From DASZCR01 sp035942915 (GTDB lineage Bacteria > Acidobacteriota > Blastocatellia > Pyrinomonadales > Pyrinomonadaceae), in the NCBI GenBank assembly GCA_035942915.1, contig DASZCR010000125.1:1-5105 (forward strand): 5,105 nt of DNA, read 5' to 3'. Below, in pieces: positions 1 through 5,105 of the stretch. The first letter of the stretch is position 1. The number at the start of each line of letters is the position of its first letter. The position numbers were made by a program, and so were the translations under genes. The notes beneath the pieces are model-generated. The model did not search any database. It saw only the letters and a list, made by a program, of their open reading frames with translations, and was not told where the DNA came from.

Positions 1-41
1 GCCTCGACCTCTTCCGGCCGGAAACTCTTCTCGACTTCCAT
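1..41 (-). CDS. Possible 5' end of a gene cut by the window edge
   Basis: An ATG at 41-39 on the minus strand opens a frame that stays open to the window edge and reads MEVEKSFRPEEVEA or similar for about 13 codons. It lies 97 bases downstream of the dehydratase stop, in the same direction. The peptide is charged and hydrophilic, with no signal peptide. No clear Shine-Dalgarno sequence precedes the ATG; the bases just upstream are locally AT-rich (CTCTAATT). Thirteen codons are too few to name a family or even to be sure it is coding. If real, it may continue the same transcript or start from its own promoter in the 97-base gap. Confidence 0.35.
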   Translation of the reverse strand, partial: MEVEKSFRPEEVE

Positions 42-138
42 AATTAGAGTAGACGGTAGTCAGTAGAGAGTGGAAAAACTTTCGACGGCGAGTCCTTCGA
101 GTCTCGGCGCCGGCCCACGCCGCGGCGGAGCCCGCCGA

Positions 139-480
139 CTACTCTCCGCCGCCGACTTCCTTATCGATCTTGGCGGCGAGGATGAAGTCGCTTTCGCTGA
201 GGCCGTCGATGGCGTGCGTCCAGATTTGGAGGCGCGCGTAACCCCAGCCGAAGGAGATGTCCGGGTGATGTCCTTCCTCTTCGGCGATTGAGCCGACGCG
301 GTTGACGAACTCAAGCGCCTCGCGGAAGTTCGTGAACTCGTAACTCTTTTGCAGGTGGTGTTCGTCAATCACCTCCCACCCGCGCAACTGTTTGAGCAGT
401 TCCGCCACCTCCGCGCCGACAAGTCGCGGCACGCCGCCGTGACACGGCACGCAATGACGTTCAGACAGCTTCTCATCCAT
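139..480 (-). CDS. phhB: Pterin-4a-carbinolamine dehydratase (4a-hydroxytetrahydrobiopterin dehydratase)
   Basis: This cytosolic enzyme dehydrates 4a-hydroxytetrahydropterin to the quinonoid dihydropterin, recycling the cofactor of aromatic amino acid hydroxylases such as phenylalanine hydroxylase. The 113-residue length fits this small single-domain family. The signature is complete: EEEGHHPD at 67-74, then YARLQIWTH at 81-89. His71, His72, His89 and Asp98 have the same spacing as His61, His62, His79 and Asp88 of the well-studied rat enzyme. The family's N-terminal helix and GWEV segment are at about 22-37. Residues 10-16 read CVPCHGG; many bacterial members have a similar Cys-x-x-Cys start, so this is family character and not a heme site. 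The ATG at 480 is the only sensible start; a GAGG lies about 13 bases upstream, further than ideal. It begins 26 bases after the propeller lipoprotein stop, so it is probably co-transcribed. No hydroxylase gene is visible in the window, so the hydroxylase partner is unknown. Confidence 0.95.
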   Translation of the reverse strand: MDEKLSERHCVPCHGGVPRLVGAEVAELLKQLRGWEVIDEHHLQKSYEFTNFREALEFVNRVGSIAEEEGHHPDISFGWGYARLQIWTHAIDGLSESDFILAAKIDKEVGGGE

Positions 481-506
481 CTTCGTTTCGAGACCTCACT
501 GATTTC

Positions 507-1886
507 TCACGCGCGCCTGAGCCACACGCCGCGTTCGCTTTCCGCGCTCGCCAGATAGAGGACGAACAGATGCCCGCCCGACACGGCCGCCGCAGGAAGC
601 TGACCGTTGCCCAACGCGCTCGCCGCCCGCGCGCCCGCCGCAACGTCACCAGCGCCGCCCGACAGCGGCGCACTCATCAGACGCATCTCCGCGCCCGTCC
701 CTTCCTGCCAGACCGCCACGTAACGGCCGCGCGCGTCCTTTGTCAGAGACGGACTGCCCGTCACAGTCGCTTGCGAGAGCGCGCGGCGCGGCGCGAAGGT
801 GCGCCCGCCGTCGCGCGACTCGCTCTCGTAGAGTCCGGCCGCACCCGCGTCGCCCTCAGTGTACCAGGCGACGCGCAACGCGCCCTCCGTGTCAACGCCG
901 AGCGCGGGGCCTGAGACAGGACAACCGCCGATAGTCCAACGGTCGTCGCTTACGTTGACCGACTCGGAGAAGGTCTGTCCGCCGTCAGCCGAAGCAGCGA
1001 CGGCGATGTGGCGCAAATCACCGGGGAGAACCTGTCGCCAGCCGACGTAGACGCGCCCCTCTGCGCCGACGGCGACTGCCGTCTTGCAACACGGACAGGC
1101 TTCGCGCGCGATGAGACGGTTCGGCGAAATGCTGCGCCCGCCGTCGTCCGAAAAGGCCGTAAACACATCGCGGTTGCGCTCCATGTGCTGCGCGGGCGCT
1201 GACGCCGGTTGAGACGCAGCCTTCGGTGCGCTCGCGTGTCCGTGCGCGTCGAGGTTGCGTTCGTCGAGCCATGCGAGATGGACGCGCCCCGCGTCATCGA
1301 CGGCCAGCGAGTGCATACCATGCACGCCGGGACGCTTATCGTCGTTGACTTTGACGGGCGGGCTGAAGGTGCGTCCGCCGTCGCGCGACGCTGATAAGTA
1401 AAGGTCGTTGGCGTGCTTGTTCTCCGATTCGACGCGTGCCGTCCAGCCGACGTAGACCGTGCCATCGTGTGCGACGGCGACCGTCGGCGGGTCGCCGCGC
1501 CAACTCTTGGCCTGTCCCGCGCGTGGGTTGACGCGCACGCTCTCGCCCGCGCGCCGTCCGTCCGCGCCGACGCGCGCCAGCATCACGTCCGCGCCGCCCT
1601 CGCCCGCGTGCTCGACCCATAGAGCGAAGACCGTCCCGTCCGGCGCGGACGCTAAAGCAGGCTCGGCAGCTTTCGCGGCAGGCGCGGAGAGAAGCTGTGT
1701 GGCGGCGGCGTCCTGAACAGTGGCGCTACCGTTACTACTGCTGTTGCTGCTGACGTTGTTGCTACTACTAAGGCGCGTCGCCTGTTCGGAGGCGGGCGGC
1801 GCGGTTGCGCAACCTGCGGCGAGTGCGGCCACCGCGAAGACGGCCGCGAGCCTCGACATCATGCTGACTGTTGCTTGTTTCATCAT
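507..1886 (-). CDS. Asp-box (BNR) beta-propeller lipoprotein, sialidase-like
   Basis: A 459-residue exported protein. Residues 1-25 form a signal peptide ending in the lipobox LAAGC with Cys26 as the lipidated residue, so it should be membrane-anchored. A Ser/Asn-rich tether follows (about 40-54). The rest is a propeller with Asp-box motifs (S-x-D-x-G-x-T-F) at 167-174, 299-306 and 357-364 and a weaker one at 246-253, separated by blade strands such as VYVGW, VHLAW and LRVAW. Asp boxes are structural and do not prove sialidase activity. The FRIP motif of classical sialidases is absent. Unusual for the fold are CPCC (264-267) and GCP (321-323). These resemble a broad group of bacterial proteins annotated only as sialidase family; a metal or disulfide role is my inference. 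A His/Ala/Pro-rich insert lies at about 212-236. The gene starts 20 bases after the receptor stop. A GAGGA overlaps that stop but is 17 bases from the ATG. Substrate and activity are unknown. Confidence 0.88.
   Translation of the reverse strand: MMKQATVSMMSRLAAVFAVAALAAGCATAPPASEQATRLSSSNNVSSNSSSNGSATVQDAAATQLLSAPAAKAAEPALASAPDGTVFALWVEHAGEGGADVMLARVGADGRRAGESVRVNPRAGQAKSWRGDPPTVAVAHDGTVYVGWTARVESENKHANDLYLSASRDGGRTFSPPVKVNDDKRPGVHGMHSLAVDDAGRVHLAWLDERNLDAHGHASAPKAASQPASAPAQHMERNRDVFTAFSDDGGRSISPNRLIAREACPCCKTAVAVGAEGRVYVGWRQVLPGDLRHIAVAASADGGQTFSESVNVSDDRWTIGGCPVSGPALGVDTEGALRVAWYTEGDAGAAGLYESESRDGGRTFAPRRALSQATVTGSPSLTKDARGRYVAVWQEGTGAEMRLMSAPLSGGAGDVAAGARAASALGNGQLPAAAVSGGHLFVLYLASAESERGVWLRRA
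1365..1389 (-). repeat. Near-identical copy of an Asp-box coding segment (other copy 795-819)
   Basis: The 25 bases here and at 795-819 differ at one position. Both encode SRDGGRTF, Asp boxes at residues 167-174 and 357-364 of the same propeller. The other two boxes have diverged more. This fits either recent blade duplication or gene conversion, or simply strong codon and motif constraint. Confidence 0.75.
1725..1769 (-). repeat. Trinucleotide-rich tract encoding a Ser/Asn linker
   Basis: About 15 codons are almost all AGT, AGC or AAC, giving SSSNNVSSNSSSNGS just after the lipidated cysteine. The tract is less GC-rich than its surroundings and looks like a degenerate microsatellite. It probably codes a flexible tether between the lipid anchor and the propeller; its length may vary between strains. 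Confidence 0.7.
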
Positions 1887-1906
1887 GGCTGCTTTCGTCC
1901 CGTTCC

Positions 1907-4738
1907 TCAGAAGTCGAGGCGGAGGCCGAACTGTAGTTGGCGCGGGTCGGCCGCCGCGTTCGGTCGGCCGAAAGATGCGAGCGGCGTCGCACCCGTGCCG
2001 AAGACGTTGTTCGGCAGTTGGAAGTTCGCGCGGTTGAGCACATTGAAGCCTTCGGCGAGCAGTTCGAGGCGGACGCGCTCGGTGAGCGAGAACCGGCGCG
2101 ACAGACGCAGGTCGAGCGACGCGTAGTCGAAGCCGCGACCCGCGTTCCGGCCGACGCCGAAGGGGCGGTCGTTGGTGTTCGTGTCGTTGTTACGGTCTGT
2201 GCCCGTCTGGATGTTGAAGGGCAGCGCCGAGGCATACGTGAAGATGTAGCTGAGGCTGAAGCCTGAGAGCGCGCGGCGGATGAGCGTGGCGCTCTCAGAC
2301 TGTCCGGCGCGCGGCGCTTCGAGCGTGCCGCTCAGGCTCAAGCGGTGGCGTTGGTCGTTGTCCGAGAGGCCGTACTCGGCGCGCAGATTCGAGTTGTCCT
2401 GCGGCGTCGAGAAGAAGAAGTTGCCGGAGTCGTCCAGAGACTTCGAGAAGGTGTAGGAGGCGCGCGCCGTCGCCCACTTACCCGCGCGTTTGTTGACGGA
2501 GACGGTCAGCCCGTCGTAACGCGAAGTGCCGGAAGACTCGAAGCGGCTGACGTTGGCAAAGCGCGCATCGGGTCGGCCGAGATTGGCGATGCCGAGACGC
2601 GCGGCCTCAGCGGCCGTCAAGCGCGGGACGTTGACGTTGCGCGAGAGAATCAGGTGACGGCCGCGCAGGTGTTGATAGCCGACCGCGAGCGAGACGGCGG
2701 AAGGCAATTCGCGCTCAAGCTGCGCGCTGGCTTGCGCGCTGTAGCTGTTCTCAATCTGCGGGTCAATCGCCGTAATGCTCGTCAGCAATCCTTCGGGGAA
2801 GGAGTTGAGCACGTTGGGAAAGACGGGCGCACCCGCCTGTCCGAACGAGAGCACGGCGACGCGATACTTGAGGCCGTCGCGTTGCAAAGCGTTCGAGATG
2901 GCGCGCAAGGGGATGCGGTCGTAGTAGAGGCCGAAGCCTGCGCGCAGGACTGTGCGGCGGTCGCCGGGCGCGAAGGCGAAGGCGACGCGCGGCGCGAAGT
3001 TGTTGGCATCCGTCTCGACGGGCGAGGGCAGAAATTGCGCGTCGTAGCGCAGCCCTGCGTTCAAAGTTAAATCGGAGCGCGGACGCCATTCGTCCTGCAC
3101 GAAGAGGCCGACGTTCGGGTTCGATTGTCGTTGCTCCTCCTCGCCGAACGCCTGCTGGAAGGTGATGTAGCGACCGGCCTCAAAGTTGGCGAGCGACGAG
3201 AAGGTATAGACGCCTTGAAGCGCGCCGGGAAAGACGATGCGGACGCGGTTGTAGAGAAAGTCAACGCCCGCCTTGAGCGAGTGTGCGCCGCGCGTGGTCG
3301 AGATGTTATCGACTATCTCGTAGGTGTCTGCGTCGCGTGCTGTGGGCGAGAAGGTGGCCGTGCCGAAGTTGGCGACGCCGGAGATGTTGACGGCCGGGCC
3401 TGCTTCGTCGTTGACGGGCGCGCTCAGGCGGCTGCGCGAGAACTGGAAGCGAGCTTCGTTGACGGTCTTGGAAGAGAGGATGCTGACGTTACTGAGGGCG
3501 ACGGTCTGGTCGCGGTTCGAGAGCGCCGTGCCGCGCGACGGGTCGTTTAAGCCGCCGACGTTGCGCGCATTGGTGCTCGAAATGTCGTAGAGGCTGTAGC
3601 GCGCGGTGAAGAGGTTGCGTTCGTTGAGGTGGCGGTCGAGGCGCGCGAAGAAGTTGGTCGTGTCGGTCGCGCCGGGAAACTGGCCGGTTGCGAGTCTCGC
3701 TCCACGATAGCCGGTCTGGTCGAGGCGCGCGTTGATGGCGGCGGCGTTCGTCGGCGTGACGGTGATGATGCCTGCGTCGCGGCGACGCATCTGCTCGAAG
3801 TTGGCGAAGAGGAAGGTGCGGTCGCGCTCTAGGGGGCCGCCGATGGACGTGCCGTACTGCGTCTGCGTGAGCGGGTCTTTACGCGAGGCGAGCGGATTGC
3901 GCGCGTCGAAGCGTTGATTGCGCAGGAAGCCGTAGAGGCGTGCGCGCCAACTGTTCGTGCCCGACTGCGTGAGGATGTTGACGACGCCTGCTGAAGCGCG
4001 TCCGAACTCGCTGATGCCGCCCGAAGTGATGACCTGAAACTCGCGCACGACCTCTTGGCTGTAGCTCGTGCCGGTGAGTCCGGCGGCGTCGTCGTTGGCC
4101 GAGAGTCCGTCAACGACGAAGCTGTTGTTCAAATTGCGCTGGCCGGAGACGGAAAGCCCCGTCCCGGCGACGGCAGAGGTTTCGGTGAAACGCTGGTTGC
4201 TGCCCGTGTTGGTGCGCGAGACGCCGGGGACGAGCAGCGCGAGGTCGAGGTAGTTGCGTCCGTTCAACGGAAGCGCGTTGATTTCGGTGGGCGCAACCGT
4301 CTCGGCTACCTGCGTGCGCGCCGCCTCGACAAGCGGCACGTCGCCCGTCACGTTGACGTTCTCTGTGAGTTGGCCGACCGAGAGTTTGAGAGGCACGTCG
4401 AGCGCCTGACCGACCGAGAGCGTGAGCCGCTCGGTGCGCGCGTCGAAGCCCGTGCAGGCGGCCTCGATGCGATAGTCGCCGACGGGCAGAAGCGGGAAGC
4501 GGAAGCGACCTTCGGCGTCGGTCGCCGCCGTCCGCGTCTGATTGGTGTCGAGGTGCGTGACCGTCACGGCCGCGCCGCCGAGAGCCGCGCCGCTGGCGTC
4601 TTCGACACGCCCGCTAAGCGTGGCCGATGTGACGGTCTGTTGAGCCGTCGCGCAGAGTGCGCCGAGCGTCAGCAGGACGACAAGACCGAGTGTGCGCGCG
4701 AGGCTCGCACCTGTGGGGGAAGTGATTCTCTGTAACAT
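1907..4738 (-). CDS. TonB-dependent receptor, Oar-like, with carboxypeptidase-regulatory-like domain
   Basis: An outer-membrane beta-barrel receptor of 943 residues. Residues 1-32 are a Sec signal peptide with hydrophobic core LGLVVLLTLGALCA and likely cleavage after ATA, before QQ. Residues about 37-118 form a beta-sandwich of the carboxypeptidase-regulatory-like type (LSGRVEDASGAALGGAAVTV, then DAEGRFRFPLLPVGDYRI). The plug spans about 125-260, with LPLNGRNYLDLALLVPGV, the VVDGLSAND segment and GVVNILTQSGTN. The barrel follows, with the family-typical GGPLERDRTFLFANFE (300-315), YTFSKSLDDSGNF (762-774), a DTNTNDRP loop (852-859) and NRANF (902-906). It ends LRLDF; a terminal Phe suits outer-membrane assembly. 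No canonical TonB box was seen, which is usual for this subfamily. Substrate cannot be read from sequence; relatives are often linked to large ligands such as glycans or peptides. The ATG at 4738 has GGAG ten bases upstream. It is the first of the three closely spaced genes. Confidence 0.95.
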   Translation of the reverse strand: MLQRITSPTGASLARTLGLVVLLTLGALCATAQQTVTSATLSGRVEDASGAALGGAAVTVTHLDTNQTRTAATDAEGRFRFPLLPVGDYRIEAACTGFDARTERLTLSVGQALDVPLKLSVGQLTENVNVTGDVPLVEAARTQVAETVAPTEINALPLNGRNYLDLALLVPGVSRTNTGSNQRFTETSAVAGTGLSVSGQRNLNNSFVVDGLSANDDAAGLTGTSYSQEVVREFQVITSGGISEFGRASAGVVNILTQSGTNSWRARLYGFLRNQRFDARNPLASRKDPLTQTQYGTSIGGPLERDRTFLFANFEQMRRRDAGIITVTPTNAAAINARLDQTGYRGARLATGQFPGATDTTNFFARLDRHLNERNLFTARYSLYDISSTNARNVGGLNDPSRGTALSNRDQTVALSNVSILSSKTVNEARFQFSRSRLSAPVNDEAGPAVNISGVANFGTATFSPTARDADTYEIVDNISTTRGAHSLKAGVDFLYNRVRIVFPGALQGVYTFSSLANFEAGRYITFQQAFGEEEQRQSNPNVGLFVQDEWRPRSDLTLNAGLRYDAQFLPSPVETDANNFAPRVAFAFAPGDRRTVLRAGFGLYYDRIPLRAISNALQRDGLKYRVAVLSFGQAGAPVFPNVLNSFPEGLLTSITAIDPQIENSYSAQASAQLERELPSAVSLAVGYQHLRGRHLILSRNVNVPRLTAAEAARLGIANLGRPDARFANVSRFESSGTSRYDGLTVSVNKRAGKWATARASYTFSKSLDDSGNFFFSTPQDNSNLRAEYGLSDNDQRHRLSLSGTLEAPRAGQSESATLIRRALSGFSLSYIFTYASALPFNIQTGTDRNNDTNTNDRPFGVGRNAGRGFDYASLDLRLSRRFSLTERVRLELLAEGFNVLNRANFQLPNNVFGTGATPLASFGRPNAAADPRQLQFGLRLDF

Positions 4739-4744
4739 CGCTCT

Positions 4745-4906
4745 TCATCTCCGAATCTCTCCGCGCGCGCCGTGTCGGGGGCGGACTCTGAGTCCGTACG
4801 CGGGGGCGGCGGGCACGCGGTTTTTGCGAAAGGCCGCGCGGCGGACACGGAAGGCGTAAACGACGCAGATGCGTCCGAAGTCTTCAATGAAGATACGGGG
4901 ACGCAT
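4745..4906 (-). CDS. Doubtful 53-codon small open frame upstream of the receptor
   Basis: A minus-strand frame runs from ATG at 4906 to TGA at 4747-4745, six bases before the receptor ATG. It begins MRPRIFIEDFGRICVVYAF and then becomes Arg/Ala/Pro-rich. The first 19 codons look moderately protein-like; the remainder looks like translated GC-rich noise. There is no convincing Shine-Dalgarno sequence, and its start coincides with one arm of an inverted repeat. It could be a leader peptide translationally coupled to the receptor, since its stop lies between the receptor's GGAG and ATG. Chance is at least as likely, as GC-rich DNA often leaves short frames open. I recognise no family. Confidence 0.2.
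   Translation of the reverse strand: MRPRIFIEDFGRICVVYAFRVRRAAFRKNRVPAAPAYGLRVRPRHGARGEIRR
4749..4752 (-). promoter_or_regulatory. Ribosome binding site of the TonB-dependent receptor gene
   Basis: GGAG on the minus strand lies ten bases before the ATG at 4738, with an extra AAGAG closer to the start. It is the best-placed Shine-Dalgarno sequence in the window and supports this start; an ATG at 4748-4746 lies in another frame without the signal peptide. Confidence 0.6.
4782..4796. repeat. 15-base palindrome, possible operator
   Basis: CGGACTC and GAGTCCG flank a single T, giving a perfect inverted repeat with 7-base arms centred about 50 bases before the receptor ATG. The one-base centre suits a symmetric DNA-binding dimer better than an RNA hairpin, though a six-pair stem with a three-base loop is possible. 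The regulatory role is inferred from position only. Confidence 0.4.
4869..4906. repeat. Nested inverted repeat, long hairpin potential
   Basis: Outer arms ATGCGTCC (4869-4876) and GGACGCAT (4899-4906) are exact reverse complements. Inside them TCTTCA (4881-4886) and TGAAGA (4888-4893) form a second exact pair around one base. The unpaired interior is four bases on one side and five on the other. Beyond a two-base mismatch, CGC (4864-4866) and GCG (4909-4911) extend the structure. In RNA from the minus strand this gives an imperfect hairpin of about 14 core pairs. It lacks a T-tract, so it is not a simple terminator; it could be a leader structure or a binding site. Confidence 0.45.
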
Positions 4907-4910
4907 GAGC

Positions 4911-4928
4911 GCGTTCGGATTCCGACGC
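4911..4928. repeat. Short inverted repeat with one bulge
   Basis: TCGGA and TCCGA surround a single T (4915-4925). After a bulged T at 4914 the stem continues with GCG and CGC. It abuts the nested inverted repeat at 4869-4906, so the two make one palindromic patch. It is short enough to be chance. Confidence 0.3.
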
Positions 4929-4979
4929 CGCCTGTTTGTGTTTAAGAGACGAGAGCGGAAGGGGGCGCACGCGGGCGCG

Positions 4980-5001
4980 TCTGCCGACGTTTTTCGGCAG
5001 A
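4980..5001. repeat. Hairpin with 8-base arms and T-rich loop
   Basis: TCTGCCGA (4980-4987) and TCGGCAGA (4994-5001) are exact reverse complements around the six-base loop CGTTTT. On neither strand does a T-tract follow the stem, so it does not look like an intrinsic terminator. It could mark the end of an upstream transcript, or be a regulatory stem or binding site before the receptor operon. Confidence 0.45.
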
Positions 5002-5057
5002 GAGGTCTGAAGGGCGAGAGGCGCGCTGTGTGAAGACGCGGGGCAGAGTGGCGCGCG

Positions 5058-5089
5058 GCGTGTGCGCAGACGCGTGTGCGGCGTGTTCG
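5058..5089 (+). repeat. Short GC/GT-rich tandem-like repeat
   Basis: GCGTGTGCG occurs at 5058-5066 and 5072-5080, and a copy with one mismatch (GCGTGTTCG) follows at 5081-5089. The stretch is flanked by CGCGGCG (5054-5060) and CGCCGCG (5090-5096), which are reverse complements. It may just be low-complexity GC-rich sequence. Confidence 0.3.
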
Positions 5090-5105
5090 CGCCGCGAGGT
5101 GCGGT

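Larger units (their letters stand above)
4739..5105. other. Upstream region without a convincing gene, rich in inverted repeats
   Basis: These 367 bases presumably hold the promoter and 5' leader of the receptor transcript. I find no strong sigma-70 or sigma-54 promoter on the minus strand. The most AT-rich patch is around 4932-4945 (TTAAACACAAACAG on the minus strand), but no -35 element sits at proper spacing. Several perfect or near-perfect palindromes occur and are listed separately. The far end (about 5050-5100) is made of alternating GC/GT-rich motifs. No tRNA or other RNA gene is evident. Confidence 0.6.

Noticed and set aside
74..112. Possible terminator after the dehydratase: a T5 run on the minus strand at 78-74 preceded by a weak stem
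   Set aside because: The best stem is six pairs with a three-base bulge and a ten-base loop, and eight bases separate it from the T run.
60..368. Minus-strand frame rich in Ser/Thr/Arg overlapping the dehydratase
   Set aside because: It is another frame of the dehydratase region; the dehydratase active-site residues clearly mark the real frame.
427..453. CVPCH in the dehydratase resembles a CxxCH heme c site
   Set aside because: The protein has no signal peptide and is a clear cytosolic pterin dehydratase; a similar Cys-x-x-Cys start is common in bacterial members of this family.
507..1886. True exo-alpha-sialidase
   Set aside because: Asp boxes are present, but no FRIP-like motif is seen and catalytic residues cannot be assigned; Asp boxes also occur in many non-sialidase propellers.
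1720..2037. Plus-strand frame starting with a poly-Leu stretch like a signal peptide
   Set aside because: The Leu run is the reverse reading of the Ser/Asn codon tract; the frame crosses the junction between two supported genes and then becomes Arg-rich.
2345..3070. Long plus-strand open frame inside the receptor gene
   Set aside because: It is antisense to a well-supported gene and has the Arg/Val/Glu/Ala-rich composition of a GC-rich shadow frame, with no recognisable domain.
4055..4735. Plus-strand frame of 226 codons inside the receptor gene
   Set aside because: Antisense to the signal peptide, regulatory-like domain and plug coding region; Arg/Gly/Val/Glu-rich, with no motif.
4980..5001. 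Intrinsic terminator
   Set aside because: The stem is good, but the T-run lies in the loop and no T-tract follows on either strand.
5054..5096. CRISPR-like or iteron repeats
   Set aside because: Units are only nine bases, irregularly spaced and low in complexity, with no cas or replication gene nearby.

Overview
The window is GC-rich and carries one compact gene block, all on the minus strand, read from high to low coordinates. The largest protein is an Oar-like TonB-dependent receptor with an N-terminal carboxypeptidase-regulatory-like domain. Such receptors are greatly expanded in Acidobacteriota, so a soil-type acidobacterium (possibly Blastocatellia-like) is the best guess. This rests on family resemblance alone; there is no rRNA or other phylogenetic marker in the window.

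Layout, in the direction of transcription. 5105-4739 is a 367-base upstream region with no convincing gene. It is rich in short inverted repeats and holds a doubtful 53-codon frame ending just before the receptor start. 4738-1907 encodes a 943-residue TonB-dependent receptor with a Sec signal peptide and a C-terminal Phe. 1886-507 encodes a 459-residue lipoprotein with Asp-box (BNR) repeats, sialidase-like in fold, but with CPCC and GCP cysteine motifs that classical sialidases lack. 480-139 encodes a 113-residue pterin-4a-carbinolamine dehydratase with its full His-His-His-Asp active site. 41-1 holds what may be the first codons of another minus-strand gene, cut by the window edge.

The gaps between the three main genes are only 20 and 26 bases with no terminator in between, so one transcript is likely. 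The first two products would meet at the cell envelope: an outer-membrane receptor and a lipid-anchored beta-propeller, which could act as a surface or periplasmic partner in binding or processing a ligand. The dehydratase is a cytosolic cofactor-recycling enzyme; its link to the other two is unclear and may only be shared transcription. No mobile element, CRISPR array, tRNA or rRNA was seen. The most notable points are the cysteine-bearing propeller lipoprotein paired with the receptor and the cluster of palindromes upstream of the receptor.
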